Source: JABMMZ01 sp044357345
GTDB lineage: Bacteria > Bacteroidota > Bacteroidia > NS11-12g > UBA955
Reading direction: 5' to 3'
DNA: 52,495 bases
Assembly: GCA_044357345.1 (NCBI GenBank)
Contig: JBIKPR010000008.1
Location: 1 to 52,495 of the forward strand
Below, one piece after another: positions 25,094 to 33,839 of the stretch. The notes beneath the pieces were generated by a model. The model was not told where the DNA came from, ran no database searches, and worked only from the letters and a program-made list of their open reading frames with translations. Position 1 is the first letter of the stretch; each line of letters opens with the position of its first letter. The position numbers were made by a program, and so were the translations under genes.

Positions 25094-25383
25094 TGGAACA
25101 TTTAGCACAAAGACTTCAAAAGATAAAATTGGAAATCATCCGCCTAAAAAAAGCGAATGAAGACATTGTGTTGGCTCAAACAAAAAAGAATAAAGAAGTT
25201 GAGCGCTTAAAAAAAATAATAGAAATCCAAAACAGCAGCATTAAAGAACTGGAATTAAAACTAAAAATCAAGCGCATTGCTGATAGTTTCAATGTTGATC
25301 AGACCAATAACCGCGATTTAAAATTCAAAATTAATGACATGATTGGCGAGGTAGACAAAATCATTTCTTTATTGCATCAATAG
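25093..25383 (+). CDS. Small coiled-coil protein coupled to pheT
   Basis: The 96-residue protein is a near-continuous coiled coil (MEHLAQRLQKIKLEIIRLKK, then KNKEVERLKKIIEIQNSS), with a short C-terminal helix (INDMIGEVDKIISLLHQ). It starts on the last base of the pheT stop. In other Bacteroidota the gene after pheT often encodes a small coiled coil near zapA; a ZapB-like cell-division role is possible, but no zapA is present here and sequence similarity alone is weak. Confidence 0.78.
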   Translation: MEHLAQRLQKIKLEIIRLKKANEDIVLAQTKKNKEVERLKKIIEIQNSSIKELELKLKIKRIADSFNVDQTNNRDLKFKINDMIGEVDKIISLLHQ

Positions 25384-25384
25384 T

Positions 25385-25861
25385 ATGGACCAACTGAGAG
25401 ACGAAAGTAAAATTTGGATATACCAAGCTGAAAGAGCTTTGAGTGTTGAGGAAATAAGCAAGATCGGTCCTCTATTTCAAAGTTTTTGCTCAAATTGGAC
25501 GGCACACAACCACCAATTAAAAGCCTCATTTGATTTCATTCAGAACCGATTTATTGTTTTGGCCGTTGATGAATCACTTAATACCGCTAGTGGATGTAGT
25601 ATTGATAAAAGCGTGGCATTTCTAAAATCCATTTCAGAAATGCTTGGCATCAGTTTATTCGAACGCATGCAGATGGCTTATAAAGGCAATGAAGGGTTGA
25701 AAACTATTCATTACAGCGATATTCAAAAGGCCTTTGAAGAAGGACTAATTAACGAAGAAACTCAGTTTTACGACAGCAATATTCAAACTTTAGGGGAATA
25801 CCGCAATGGTTTTGCAGGCCCACTTAAAAACCATTGGCTGTTTTCGAAAATCAGCCACTAA
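25385..25861 (+). CDS. Conserved Bacteroidota protein, often mislabelled ABC transporter ATPase
   Basis: The 158-residue protein matches a conserved Bacteroidota family: WIYQAERALS, FCSNWTAHNHQLKASFDFI, FIVLAVDESLNTASGCSIDKS, ending in GPLKNHWLFSKI. Databases often call these 'ABC transporter ATPase', but no Walker A, signature or Walker B motif is present, so the label is not supported. The conserved SGCSIDKS and W-TAH-HQLK motifs suggest an active or binding site. It starts 2 bp after the coiled-coil gene. Function unknown. Confidence 0.82.
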   Translation: MDQLRDESKIWIYQAERALSVEEISKIGPLFQSFCSNWTAHNHQLKASFDFIQNRFIVLAVDESLNTASGCSIDKSVAFLKSISEMLGISLFERMQMAYKGNEGLKTIHYSDIQKAFEEGLINEETQFYDSNIQTLGEYRNGFAGPLKNHWLFSKISH

Positions 25862-25864
25862 AAT

Positions 25865-27124
25865 CTATTTCGGTTCTGAACTTGGATTATTAGGTCCATT
25901 CGTTCTGGGGCCCTTTGGGTTAAAAACCCTTTTATTAGGGAATTTACTAGGATGTTTGAAAGGCTTATTCCTTGATGAGGGATTGTAATCTGGACCTTTT
26001 CCTAAAAAATCAGGCATAGGAACTTTTTCGATTTCATAACCAATCATTTGTTCAATATTGCCAAATTTGTATTGGTTAAAATCATTTATAAATGTGATTG
26101 CCATTCCCTTTGCCTCTGCTCTTGCTGTTCTTCCGATACGGTGTATATAATCTTCTGGATCATGCGGAACATCGTAATTAATAACCAAACTGATGTCTTC
26201 AATATCAATTCCACGTGAAAGAATATCAGTTGCAACCAAAACTTGAAGCTGTTTGTTTCTAAATTGGCGCAAAGCATCTTCGCGCTCGGCTTGATCAAGG
26301 TCACTATGAATGGCCGCTATTTTAAAATGAGCACGGAGTAAATCGCGTTCCAAATCTTTTACCTTTTGTTTGGTAGAAGCAAAAACAATAACACTGCTGT
26401 GCGATTTGTTCTTTAGTAAATAGGTAATGAGTTTGTTCTTTTGGGTATCGTAAGCCATGTAGGCCAATTGGGTTACACCTGCAGCTGGTTTTGATACAGC
26501 TAGGCTGATTTCCTTAGGATTCTGAAGCAATTTCTTAGCCAAAGAGCGAATCTTTTCAGGCATGGTTGCAGAGAACATTAGTGTTTGTCTTTGGCTAGGG
26601 ATATACGTTGTGATTTTAACAATATCATCAACAAAACCCATATCCAGCATTCGATCGGCTTCATCAAGCACTAAAAACTTAATGTCATTAAATTTAACAT
26701 AACCCATATTCAAGTGGGCCATAAGACGGCCTGGAGTGGCTACAATAATATTGGCTCCTTCTACAAGTGCTTTCTTTTCGCGGGCAAAAACTTGACCATC
26801 GCTACCACCATAAATGGCCAAATGGCTAACGCCAGTGAAATAGGCAAAGCCTTCGAGGGCTTGGTCAATTTGCAGAGCCAATTCTCTGGTCGGAACAATA
26901 ATTAATGCAAATGTTGTTTCTACTTCACTTTTTGAAAGTGCATCAATAATTGGCAATACAAAAGCGGCTGTTTTACCTGTCCCAGTTTGGGCGCATGCAA
27001 TTAAATCATTACCCTCCTGAATTAATGGGATTGCTTGTTCTTGTATAGGTGTTGGATTTTCAAACCCTATAGAATCAAGACTATCCTGAAGTTTGGTGTC
27101 GAAATTAAAATCTTTAAAAGTCAA
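25865..27124 (-). CDS. DEAD-box RNA helicase (RhlE-like)
   Basis: The 419-residue protein has the complete DEAD-box core: Q motif (NPTPIQEQAIP), motif I ACAQTGTGKT, Ia PTRELA, DEAD (VLDEADRMLD), SAT (FSATM), ARGID-type SRGIDI and HRIGRTAR. The C-terminal tail of about 45 residues is basic and Asn/Pro-rich, as in RhlE-type helicases that act on ribosome assembly or cold-stress RNA. The start is TTG (complement of 27122-27124), matching the usual MTFKDF family start. A TAATTTCG -7-like element (27148-27155) is upstream. It converges on the preceding gene with a 3-bp gap and no visible terminator. Confidence 0.94.
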   Translation of the reverse strand: MTFKDFNFDTKLQDSLDSIGFENPTPIQEQAIPLIQEGNDLIACAQTGTGKTAAFVLPIIDALSKSEVETTFALIIVPTRELALQIDQALEGFAYFTGVSHLAIYGGSDGQVFAREKKALVEGANIIVATPGRLMAHLNMGYVKFNDIKFLVLDEADRMLDMGFVDDIVKITTYIPSQRQTLMFSATMPEKIRSLAKKLLQNPKEISLAVSKPAAGVTQLAYMAYDTQKNKLITYLLKNKSHSSVIVFASTKQKVKDLERDLLRAHFKIAAIHSDLDQAEREDALRQFRNKQLQVLVATDILSRGIDIEDISLVINYDVPHDPEDYIHRIGRTARAEAKGMAITFINDFNQYKFGNIEQMIGYEIEKVPMPDFLGKGPDYNPSSRNKPFKHPSKFPNKRVFNPKGPRTNGPNNPSSEPK

Positions 27125-27278
27125 TATTGATGAATTACTTGGTGCGGCGAAATTACGTTAAAAATAGTACATAAGCTTACTCACAATATCGCACTAGTCG
27201 AAAACGAAGCTGTAATCGTTAAATAAATTTCATTTTTACAATAATTGGCATGAAATTGCGCCCCAAAATATTTTAAAA

Positions 27279-27776
27279 ATGCAAATAGAAAAAAACAGGG
27301 TGGTTTCGTTAACGTATACCTTAACCCTTCAAAATGGAGATGTGGTTGACACTGCAACAGAAGAAACCCCGTTTGTCTTCATACATGGCATAGGCCAAAC
27401 CCTGCCACATTTTGACAAAGGTTTAGACAACATGAAAGCTGGAGACAGTTTTGAATTCGACATTACAGCAGAAAATGCATATGGAATTGCCAATGATGAG
27501 TTCATTGTAACGATTCCTAGAGACGTTTTTTCAGGACCTAATGTGCCACAAGACATTGTTCAAGTTGGCAACATGGTTCCAATGCAAGACCAAAACGGAA
27601 ACCCTATGAATGGTATAATTTTAAGCTTTACTGACGAAACTGTTGAGATTGATTTTAACCACCCATTGGCAGATGAAGCATTAAACTTCAAAGGCATTAT
27701 TATATCAGTTCGTGAAGCATCAGCTGAAGAATTGTCGCACGGGCATGTGCATGGAGCAGGTGGACACGACCACTAA
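27279..27776 (+). CDS. SlyD-type FKBP peptidyl-prolyl isomerase
   Basis: The 165-residue protein has the FKBP fold interrupted by an insert-in-flap domain (about 70-125), as in SlyD. Motifs are VVSLTYTLTLQNGDVVDTA, LPHFDKGLDNMKAGDSFEF and AENAYGIANDEFIVTIPRDVF. It catalyses prolyl cis/trans isomerisation and acts as a chaperone. The tail HGHVHGAGGHDH is short but His-rich, suggesting nickel or other metal binding. It is a single-gene unit ending in a strong terminator. Confidence 0.93.
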   Translation: MQIEKNRVVSLTYTLTLQNGDVVDTATEETPFVFIHGIGQTLPHFDKGLDNMKAGDSFEFDITAENAYGIANDEFIVTIPRDVFSGPNVPQDIVQVGNMVPMQDQNGNPMNGIILSFTDETVEIDFNHPLADEALNFKGIIISVREASAEELSHGHVHGAGGHDH

Positions 27777-27800
27777 CAACCAAAGTGAAAAACTCAAAAA

Positions 27801-27831
27801 AGTCCCAGTTTTTTTAACTGGGACTTTTTTT
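27801..27831 (+). terminator. Intrinsic terminator of the FKBP gene
   Basis: AGTCCCAGTT, loop TTTTT, AACTGGGACT: a perfect 10-bp stem followed by seven T. Confidence 0.92.
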
Positions 27832-28056
27832 ATTCTTGATATTCAAACAAAAAAGCTAAAACTCAAAGCAAATTCAATTCTCTAAGCGGCTGACTCTGAA
27901 TCAAAAGTAAACAATTCGCAAGAAAAAAACTGGGTAAAAACACCTAATATTAAAAAAAAACATATAATCAAGGTTAAAAAACAGCCGTTAAAGAGATTTA
28001 TAAGCAGCGCAAGCGCAAAGCTTACCTTGCTCACTTTTTAATCTCGCTTATCCTTC

Positions 28057-28064
28057 TATATTTG
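28057..28064 (+). promoter_or_regulatory. Promoter -7 element of the response regulator gene
   Basis: TATATTTG is a perfect TAnnTTTG match 25 bp before the ATG at 28090. The preceding 225 bp (27832-28056) are AT-rich and hold no gene that I can support. Confidence 0.55.
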
Positions 28065-28089
28065 TAATCCACCTTACACAAATAATGAT

Positions 28090-28566
28090 ATGAAAAAGTT
28101 AAATTGCATTTGGTTAATTGATGACGATGAGATTGCTATTTACATAGCAGATAAAGTAATTCAGAAAGTTGAGTTTAGCAAAGATGTTGAAAAATTCAAC
28201 AGTGCAAAAAGCGCTTTAAAGCACTTAGAATTTTGCATCAACATTAAAGACAATCTTCCAGACCTCATTCTATTTGATCTGAACATGCCCCACATGAGTG
28301 GTTGGGATTTCATAGATGAATTTTGCAAAATAGAAGGCAGTCAATCTATACCAACGTTTATTTTCACTTCATCAATTACTCAAAAAGAAATTGAGAAATC
28401 AAAGCTTTATGCATGCATAAAAGGCATCATTTTAAAACCACTATGCATTCAAAAACTCAATAAAATACTTCGCTTGTTGGATGTTGAATGTTTGGCACCG
28501 GCAGAAAAGATATTTGTTCCGCATATACACTCATCTTATTACCTAAATACAGGAACAGGCATTTAA
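28090..28566 (+). CDS. Single-domain response regulator
   Basis: The 158-residue protein is a stand-alone receiver domain. The acidic pocket is Asp11-Asp12 (LIDDDE), the phospho-acceptor is Asp63 (LILFDLNMPHMSGWDF), the switch Thr is Thr93 (IFTSS), and the conserved Lys is Lys116 (LKPL). About 35 further residues follow without an output domain. Such proteins relay phosphate or act by protein contacts. No histidine kinase is adjacent. Partner unknown. Confidence 0.92.
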   Translation: MKKLNCIWLIDDDEIAIYIADKVIQKVEFSKDVEKFNSAKSALKHLEFCINIKDNLPDLILFDLNMPHMSGWDFIDEFCKIEGSQSIPTFIFTSSITQKEIEKSKLYACIKGIILKPLCIQKLNKILRLLDVECLAPAEKIFVPHIHSSYYLNTGTGI

Positions 28567-28595
28567 ATCAACCGCACTAGATTTAATCCCAAAAA

Positions 28596-28620
28596 AACCG
28601 TGAACTTGTTCACGGTTTTT
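28596..28620. terminator. Bidirectional terminator between convergent genes
   Basis: AACCGTGAAC and GTTCACGGTT form a perfect 10-bp palindromic stem with A-run upstream and T-run downstream, so it can serve the response regulator (+) and the DUF3817 gene (-). Confidence 0.85.
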
Positions 28621-28630
28621 GTTTTTAGTC

Positions 28631-28912
28631 CTATTTTTTAATTAGCCTTCCCAAATAGAAAGTACCAAAAGGAATTAAGGAAAGAAAAAACGCGGAAAAT
28701 GCCCCTTTAAAACTCAGCTTTTTTGTTCCTAGCAAAGCGGCAATGCTTAGCATAAACAAAACAAACAATACACCATGAACCATTCCAAAAATCTTCACTG
28801 GTTCTGGCATATCAAATTGGTATTTTAATGGCATTGCAAGCAACAATAGAATTAAATAACTGTACCCTTCAATCTTACCTGTTAAAAGAAAATTTCTAAT
28901 TTGTTTGTCCAT
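28631..28912 (-). CDS. DUF3817 integral membrane protein
   Basis: The 93-residue protein has three hydrophobic segments (YSYLILLLLAMPLKY; FGMVHGVLFVLFMLSIAALL; AFSAFFLSLIPFGTFYLG). EGYSYLILL, the MVHGVLFVLF helix and the PFGTFYL end match DUF3817. The family has no assigned function. It is a single-gene unit with a shared terminator. Confidence 0.88.
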   Translation of the reverse strand: MDKQIRNFLLTGKIEGYSYLILLLLAMPLKYQFDMPEPVKIFGMVHGVLFVLFMLSIAALLGTKKLSFKGAFSAFFLSLIPFGTFYLGRLIKK

Positions 28913-28999
28913 AATTTACATCAAGTTAATGGATGCAAATATACACTATAATTTGAGAGGACTAAAAGTGTTTGTTAACCTTATGAAACCATTGAAAAA

Positions 29000-29977
29000 C
29001 TATGCTTTTCTGGTTTTCAACAAATCAAACAGGGCCAATACATGGGCCTTGTTGCTAGAGTCTTCGCAAGCTATATCAATATTAGCCAGGGCGTGCATTT
29101 CAAAATCTGCTTTCAAGTCCATTAAAAACTGATCACTTTGTGCTTGCCTAAACAAAGCTCTAACCCTATCGATTTTATTGCTAGGGTTCGCCGGTTTCTC
29201 ATTAAACCAATACAACAATTCTTCTTTATCGCCACCTGTTAGTGTACGAAGTGCATGCAAGAACAGCAAAGTTCTTTTGTTTTCAATTATATCACCACCC
29301 TCCTGCTTACCGGTTTCTTGGCTGCTTCCGAATGTGTCTAAATAATCATCTTGCAGTTGAAAAGCCATACCCAAATTCAAACCAAAATCGTAAAAAACAT
29401 CTGCTCTATCTAACCCAGCATTGGCTGCAAGTGCACCCATTTTGAGTGCACATGCGGGCAAGACCGCTGTTTTCAAACGGATCATTTGCAAATATTCTTC
29501 ATCCGTAATAAGCTCTTGGGTTGGGAGATTCATGTCCATTTGTTGGCCTTCACAAACTTGTGTCGCCATAATGGTAAATTCATTCAAAAGTTCAGCTTTA
29601 TTGGGTAGACTGGTTTTTAAGATTAAGTCGTAGCATTGAATCAATAGATTATCACCTGCCAAAATCGCAGTTGCAGAGTTCCACTCTTCATGAACAGTCT
29701 TTTTACCTCTGCGAATAGGTGCATTGTCCATTATATCATCATGTAACAGGCTGAAATTATGAAAAGCCTCTATCGACAATGCCAACTGATAGACATCTTT
29801 TTCTAGCTTACCATTTACACTTTGATACGCCAACAAAAGCAATTTGGGACGCATTCTTTTACCGCCCAATTGCATGATGTAGTTCATAGGATTATACAAG
29901 TTTTCAGGCTTGCCTAAAAATGGATGAGAGATTAAATACTCTTCAAAACTATCTGAAGCGACGATGTTTTCTGACAT
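29000..29977 (-). CDS. Trans-prenyl diphosphate synthase
   Basis: The 325-residue protein belongs to the trans-isoprenyl diphosphate synthases, which add isopentenyl units to allylic diphosphates. The first aspartate-rich motif is DDIMD at residues 80-84 (LLHDDIMDNAPIRRGKKTVH); the second is FQLQDDYLDTFG (about 210). Chain length (GPP, FPP, GGPP or longer) cannot be fixed safely. Phe/Ser residues before the first motif are moderately large, hinting at a short-chain product, but this is inference. Its start lies inside the 3' end of rnr (29-bp overlap), so the genes are likely co-transcribed. Confidence 0.9.
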   Translation of the reverse strand: MSENIVASDSFEEYLISHPFLGKPENLYNPMNYIMQLGGKRMRPKLLLLAYQSVNGKLEKDVYQLALSIEAFHNFSLLHDDIMDNAPIRRGKKTVHEEWNSATAILAGDNLLIQCYDLILKTSLPNKAELLNEFTIMATQVCEGQQMDMNLPTQELITDEEYLQMIRLKTAVLPACALKMGALAANAGLDRADVFYDFGLNLGMAFQLQDDYLDTFGSSQETGKQEGGDIIENKRTLLFLHALRTLTGGDKEELLYWFNEKPANPSNKIDRVRALFRQAQSDQFLMDLKADFEMHALANIDIACEDSSNKAHVLALFDLLKTRKA

Positions 29978-32114
29978 GTTGACTGTGGTTTTGTGTTTCT
30001 AAAATAATTTCCAAATCTATGGTGCGTTTGATTTTGCTTGCCGCGCTAACGATGACATCAATTTCATCCCCCATTTTAAATTGACGGTGGCTTCTGTTGC
30101 CAACCACAGCCATTAAATAGCTATCAAATTCATAATGGTCGCCAGGTATATTGCTTAAGCGAATCATTCCTTCACATTTGTACTCTTTTATCTCGACAAA
30201 TATACCAAAATCAGCCATACCACTAACAACCCCTTTAAATTGTTTTCCAACCTGTTGTTCCATCCATTCAGCCTGCTTGTATTTAATAGATGCACGCTCT
30301 GCTTCAGAGGCTTGAATTTCCATTTTAGAACTCTGCTTACAAGCAAAATCTAATTTTTCCATATTCCAATTGCAGACTTGCTCCATGGTTTTACCATCCA
30401 AATAAGCAAACAGCAAACGGTGAACGATCACATCGGGGTAGCGTCTAATTGGAGAGGTGAAATGGGTATAATGGTTAAATGCCAAACCAAAATGGCTTGG
30501 TCTGTTGCTGGTATATGTTGCTTTGGCCATGCTTCTTATGCTCATGGTTCTTATAACATCTTGCTCGGGTTTACCTTCCACATCATCCGATAACTTATTC
30601 AAAGATCGGCGAATGGTCTTTTCGTTTTCAATGTCAATATTATAACCAAAGCGGGCAACAAAGCGTTTTAATTCTTGAAGGCGCAAATCAGATGGCTCAT
30701 CGTGTGTTCTATAAACAAAAGGTTTTCTTGGCTTTTGCTCATATACAAATTCAGCAACGGAACGGTTGGCCAACAACATCAATTCTTCAATAAGTTTGTT
30801 GGTGTCTTGTCTTACTTTCAATTGCAAAGAAATTGGTTTGAAATTTTCATCCAACATGAATTTGTATTCGGTGGATTCAAAATTCATTGCTCCATCTGCG
30901 AAACGTTTTTTAGACAAATGTTTTGCAAATCTGTTGAGGTGCTCCAATTCTTGGAAATGTATACCCTCTCCAGCGTTTAATATATCTTGGGCTTCTTCGT
31001 AACTGAATCGTTTGTCCGAATGAATTACCGTTTTAGCAAAACGGGTTTTTAGTACTTCAAACCCATCATTAATTTCAAAAATAGCAGAGCAAGTGAGTCT
31101 GTCTTTATGCGGCACCAATGAGCAAACAATATCCGATAGAGAAAATGGGAGCATAGGAACTACCCTATCAACCAAATACACAGAAGTGGCTCGGTTAAGT
31201 GCTTCTTTGTCTAAAACACTGTCAGGTAAAACATAATGGCTAACATCGGCAATATGCACACCGATTTCATAATTTCCATTGTCCAATTTCCGATAAGAAA
31301 TCGCATCATCAAAATCTTTGGCTGTATCAGGGTCAATCGTAAAGGTTAAAACTTTTCTGAAATCTTCTCTGCCTTTTAAATCATTGGCCGTAATTTCTTC
31401 TGTTACAGAGTCAGAGGCCTCTTGTACTTCAGCGTTAAAAGCCTCAGGCAAACCAAACTCAGCGAGTATGGCGTGCATTTCCGTTTTGTGCTCTCCTGGT
31501 TTTCCTAACACTTCCGAAATTTGAGCAGTTGGATAGTGTTTGTTGCGGTTAAACTCCTTGATTTTAAACAACACTTTATTCCCGGCTTTAAACAGAGGAG
31601 AGGCATCAACAGAAAACGGGGTTTGAAACCTAGAATTATCTGGCTGAATCAACCATGCATTTTGTTTCAAGAACAATACCCCGGCGAACATACGGTCACT
31701 ATGAGAAACCAAACTTAAGACATCGGCCGTCAACTTCTTTTTATTGGCTTGTGAAACTTCAGCTTCAACAACATCAAACGGCAAAAGATTGATAAGGGAA
31801 TTATTGACAATATAGTCGTCCTCTACCCCTTCAACCTTTAAAAAAACACGTCCACCTCGGGTAATATCAACCTGACCTTGAACCGTTTTGCGGGGACTGT
31901 GTTTGTAAAACTTATAGGTGTCTTTGCGGCCAATTTTATTGCTCGCCGTTAATTCCAAAAGTATAGGCAAAATATCATCCGCGCTTTTCGGCAATTCGTT
32001 GGATTCCAACCTGGAAAATATTTGCTTATGATTCAAGATTTTACCTTGATTTTCGGTAAGCACTTTTAATATTTCGCTCTCCAACCTATGCGTTTTCAGT
32101 TTCTTTTTTGCCAT
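29949..32114 (-). CDS. rnr: Ribonuclease R
   Basis: The 721-residue 3'-5' exoribonuclease shows N-terminal cold-shock/OB regions, the RNB catalytic domain with FTIDPDTAKDFDDA (metal-binding aspartates) and IGVHIADVSHYV, the SPIRRYPDVIVHRLL motif, and a C-terminal S1 domain (GKQFKGVVSGMADFGIFVEI) followed by a basic tail (HVRKHRRFR). RNase R degrades structured RNA and takes part in ribosome quality control. A TATCTTTG promoter and a 16-bp palindrome lie upstream. Its 3' end overlaps the prenyl synthase start. Confidence 0.96.
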   Translation of the reverse strand: MAKKKLKTHRLESEILKVLTENQGKILNHKQIFSRLESNELPKSADDILPILLELTASNKIGRKDTYKFYKHSPRKTVQGQVDITRGGRVFLKVEGVEDDYIVNNSLINLLPFDVVEAEVSQANKKKLTADVLSLVSHSDRMFAGVLFLKQNAWLIQPDNSRFQTPFSVDASPLFKAGNKVLFKIKEFNRNKHYPTAQISEVLGKPGEHKTEMHAILAEFGLPEAFNAEVQEASDSVTEEITANDLKGREDFRKVLTFTIDPDTAKDFDDAISYRKLDNGNYEIGVHIADVSHYVLPDSVLDKEALNRATSVYLVDRVVPMLPFSLSDIVCSLVPHKDRLTCSAIFEINDGFEVLKTRFAKTVIHSDKRFSYEEAQDILNAGEGIHFQELEHLNRFAKHLSKKRFADGAMNFESTEYKFMLDENFKPISLQLKVRQDTNKLIEELMLLANRSVAEFVYEQKPRKPFVYRTHDEPSDLRLQELKRFVARFGYNIDIENEKTIRRSLNKLSDDVEGKPEQDVIRTMSIRSMAKATYTSNRPSHFGLAFNHYTHFTSPIRRYPDVIVHRLLFAYLDGKTMEQVCNWNMEKLDFACKQSSKMEIQASEAERASIKYKQAEWMEQQVGKQFKGVVSGMADFGIFVEIKEYKCEGMIRLSNIPGDHYEFDSYLMAVVGNRSHRQFKMGDEIDVIVSAASKIKRTIDLEIILETQNHSQHVRKHRRFR

Positions 32115-32122
32115 TATTTGTG

Positions 32123-32162
32123 CAAAGATAACTTAATTTTAATAGCTTTAACTTAAGTTAAA
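32123..32162 (-). promoter_or_regulatory. rnr promoter with a 16-bp palindrome
   Basis: The minus strand has TATCTTTG (complement of 32123-32130), a perfect -7 element 9 bp before the rnr ATG. Upstream is the perfect palindrome TTTAACTTAAGTTAAA (32147-32162), which would cover the -33 region. Confidence 0.6.
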
Positions 32163-32246
32163 ATGATGAAATAATAGTCTTTACGATTTTCATGTTTACA
32201 AAACACAGGAAGATGGCACAATAGTTTGGCAAACCCAAGCAAATAC

Positions 32247-33839
32247 TTAAGTGTGCGACACCATGGCTTTGGTGTAAACGTTTTCAGGGTGATCGATTAA
32301 ATCGCTGCTTAGGCCTTGTTCAACGATTTCACCATTTTTAAGTACCACTAAATATTGGCAAAACCAAGCAGCAACGGCCATTGAATGGGTAATCATCAAT
32401 ATACTCAAATTTTCTGTAACCTGCAAATCTTTCAACAAGTTTAATATTTGTGCTTGCACCGACAAATCGAGTGCAGAAGTTGACTCATCACAAATCAACA
32501 ACTCAGGTTTTGCGGCCAATGCCCTTGCAATGCACAAACGCTGTCTTTGACCTCCACTAAATTCATTTGGATATTTCGAGGCGTCTTCAGCACTTAAACC
32601 CACCTTGTTCAGTAGAACATTTAAAGCTAGATTTCTTTCTCTTTTGTCAAGCTCTGCTTGGTGTTTTCGCAAAACCTCTTCCAACATAGTGCCAACTTTG
32701 AGCGCGGGATTCAAGGCTGCAAAGGGATCCTGAAAAATCATTTGTATGTTGGAGCTAAGCGGTTTGTTGTTCTTGAAATCAAAGTCAATGCTTCCACTTT
32801 CAAGTTTTTCCAATTTAACCATTAATTTAGAAATGGTACTCTTACCAGAACCTGATTCTCCGATTAAGCCAACACTAGAACCCTTTTTTATTTCAAAACT
32901 TAAATCATTTAATGCGCGGTAAACTTTTGCGCCATCCTTGTAATCTTTAACCAAATGAGACATTTTACCTAAGACTTCCTCCGAGGAGGTCTCTTTTGGA
33001 ATTGCAACAGCTTTGAAATCAGTTTGCTTATCATGTAAAGTTTGCAGGTAAAACCCTTTGTTTTGGGGTTTAGGTTTACAAGCCAACAAAGCTTTGGTGT
33101 AAATATGTTGAGGGGATTGGATGATGTTATTTGTTTGTCCCAATTCTACAATTTCCCCTTTGTACATAACTGCAATACGGTCTGAGAAACGCGCCACAGC
33201 GTCAATATCGTGAGACACTAGAAGCATACTGCGTTTGTTTTCTATACAAAGTTTTTTCAAAAGACCTAAAATCTCATCTTGCAAAAGCACATCAAGAGCG
33301 GTGGTTGGCTCATCTGCTATAATCAAGTCAGGATCACCTGCCATTGCCATAGCAATCATTACCCTTTGTCTTTGCCCACCCGAAAGTTGAAAAGGGAAAG
33401 CATTTAATATCCTTTGAAAATCGACAAGCTCAACAGCTGCAAGCAATTCGCAAGCCCTATTTTGTATTTCAGTTTTTCCTTTTACACCACAAAGCTCAAT
33501 GTTTTCTTTTAACTGCTGCCCACAAGTTTGCACCGGATTAAGCGCCGTTAGAGGTTCTTGGAACACATAGGCAATTTTTTTTAAGGCATATTCCTTCCTC
33601 TTTTTGTTGTCCATGTTGTCAATTCGTTGAGAATTCCCATCAACATCGGTAAAAGTGATGGCACCTTTAACATACAGTTGTTCGGCGAGAATTGACAAGA
33701 CCGACAAGCAAGTAAGCGATTTACCAGAACCTGATTCGCCAACCAAAGACAAAATCTCGCCCCTTTCAATTTTGAATGAAACGTTATTTACTAAAACTTT
33801 GTCTTTAGTCGAAATATGTAAATCCTCAATTTGCAGCAT
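32247..33839 (-). CDS. Fused peptide-type ABC transporter ATPase (two NBDs)
   Basis: The 530-residue protein is two fused OppD/DppF-type ATPase domains. The first has Walker A GESGSGKSLT, signature LSGGQRQRV and IADEPTTALD; the second has GESGSGKSTI, FSGGQRQRL and CDESTSALD. Both Walker B glutamates are present, so both sites look active. Such fusions (YejF/GsiA-like) energise import of peptides, glutathione or microcins, but no permease or binding protein is encoded nearby. Its ATG overlaps the stop of the MerR/B12 regulator (TAATG), so expression is coupled to that regulator. Confidence 0.93.
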   Translation of the reverse strand: MLQIEDLHISTKDKVLVNNVSFKIERGEILSLVGESGSGKSLTCLSVLSILAEQLYVKGAITFTDVDGNSQRIDNMDNKKRKEYALKKIAYVFQEPLTALNPVQTCGQQLKENIELCGVKGKTEIQNRACELLAAVELVDFQRILNAFPFQLSGGQRQRVMIAMAMAGDPDLIIADEPTTALDVLLQDEILGLLKKLCIENKRSMLLVSHDIDAVARFSDRIAVMYKGEIVELGQTNNIIQSPQHIYTKALLACKPKPQNKGFYLQTLHDKQTDFKAVAIPKETSSEEVLGKMSHLVKDYKDGAKVYRALNDLSFEIKKGSSVGLIGESGSGKSTISKLMVKLEKLESGSIDFDFKNNKPLSSNIQMIFQDPFAALNPALKVGTMLEEVLRKHQAELDKRERNLALNVLLNKVGLSAEDASKYPNEFSGGQRQRLCIARALAAKPELLICDESTSALDLSVQAQILNLLKDLQVTENLSILMITHSMAVAAWFCQYLVVLKNGEIVEQGLSSDLIDHPENVYTKAMVSHT

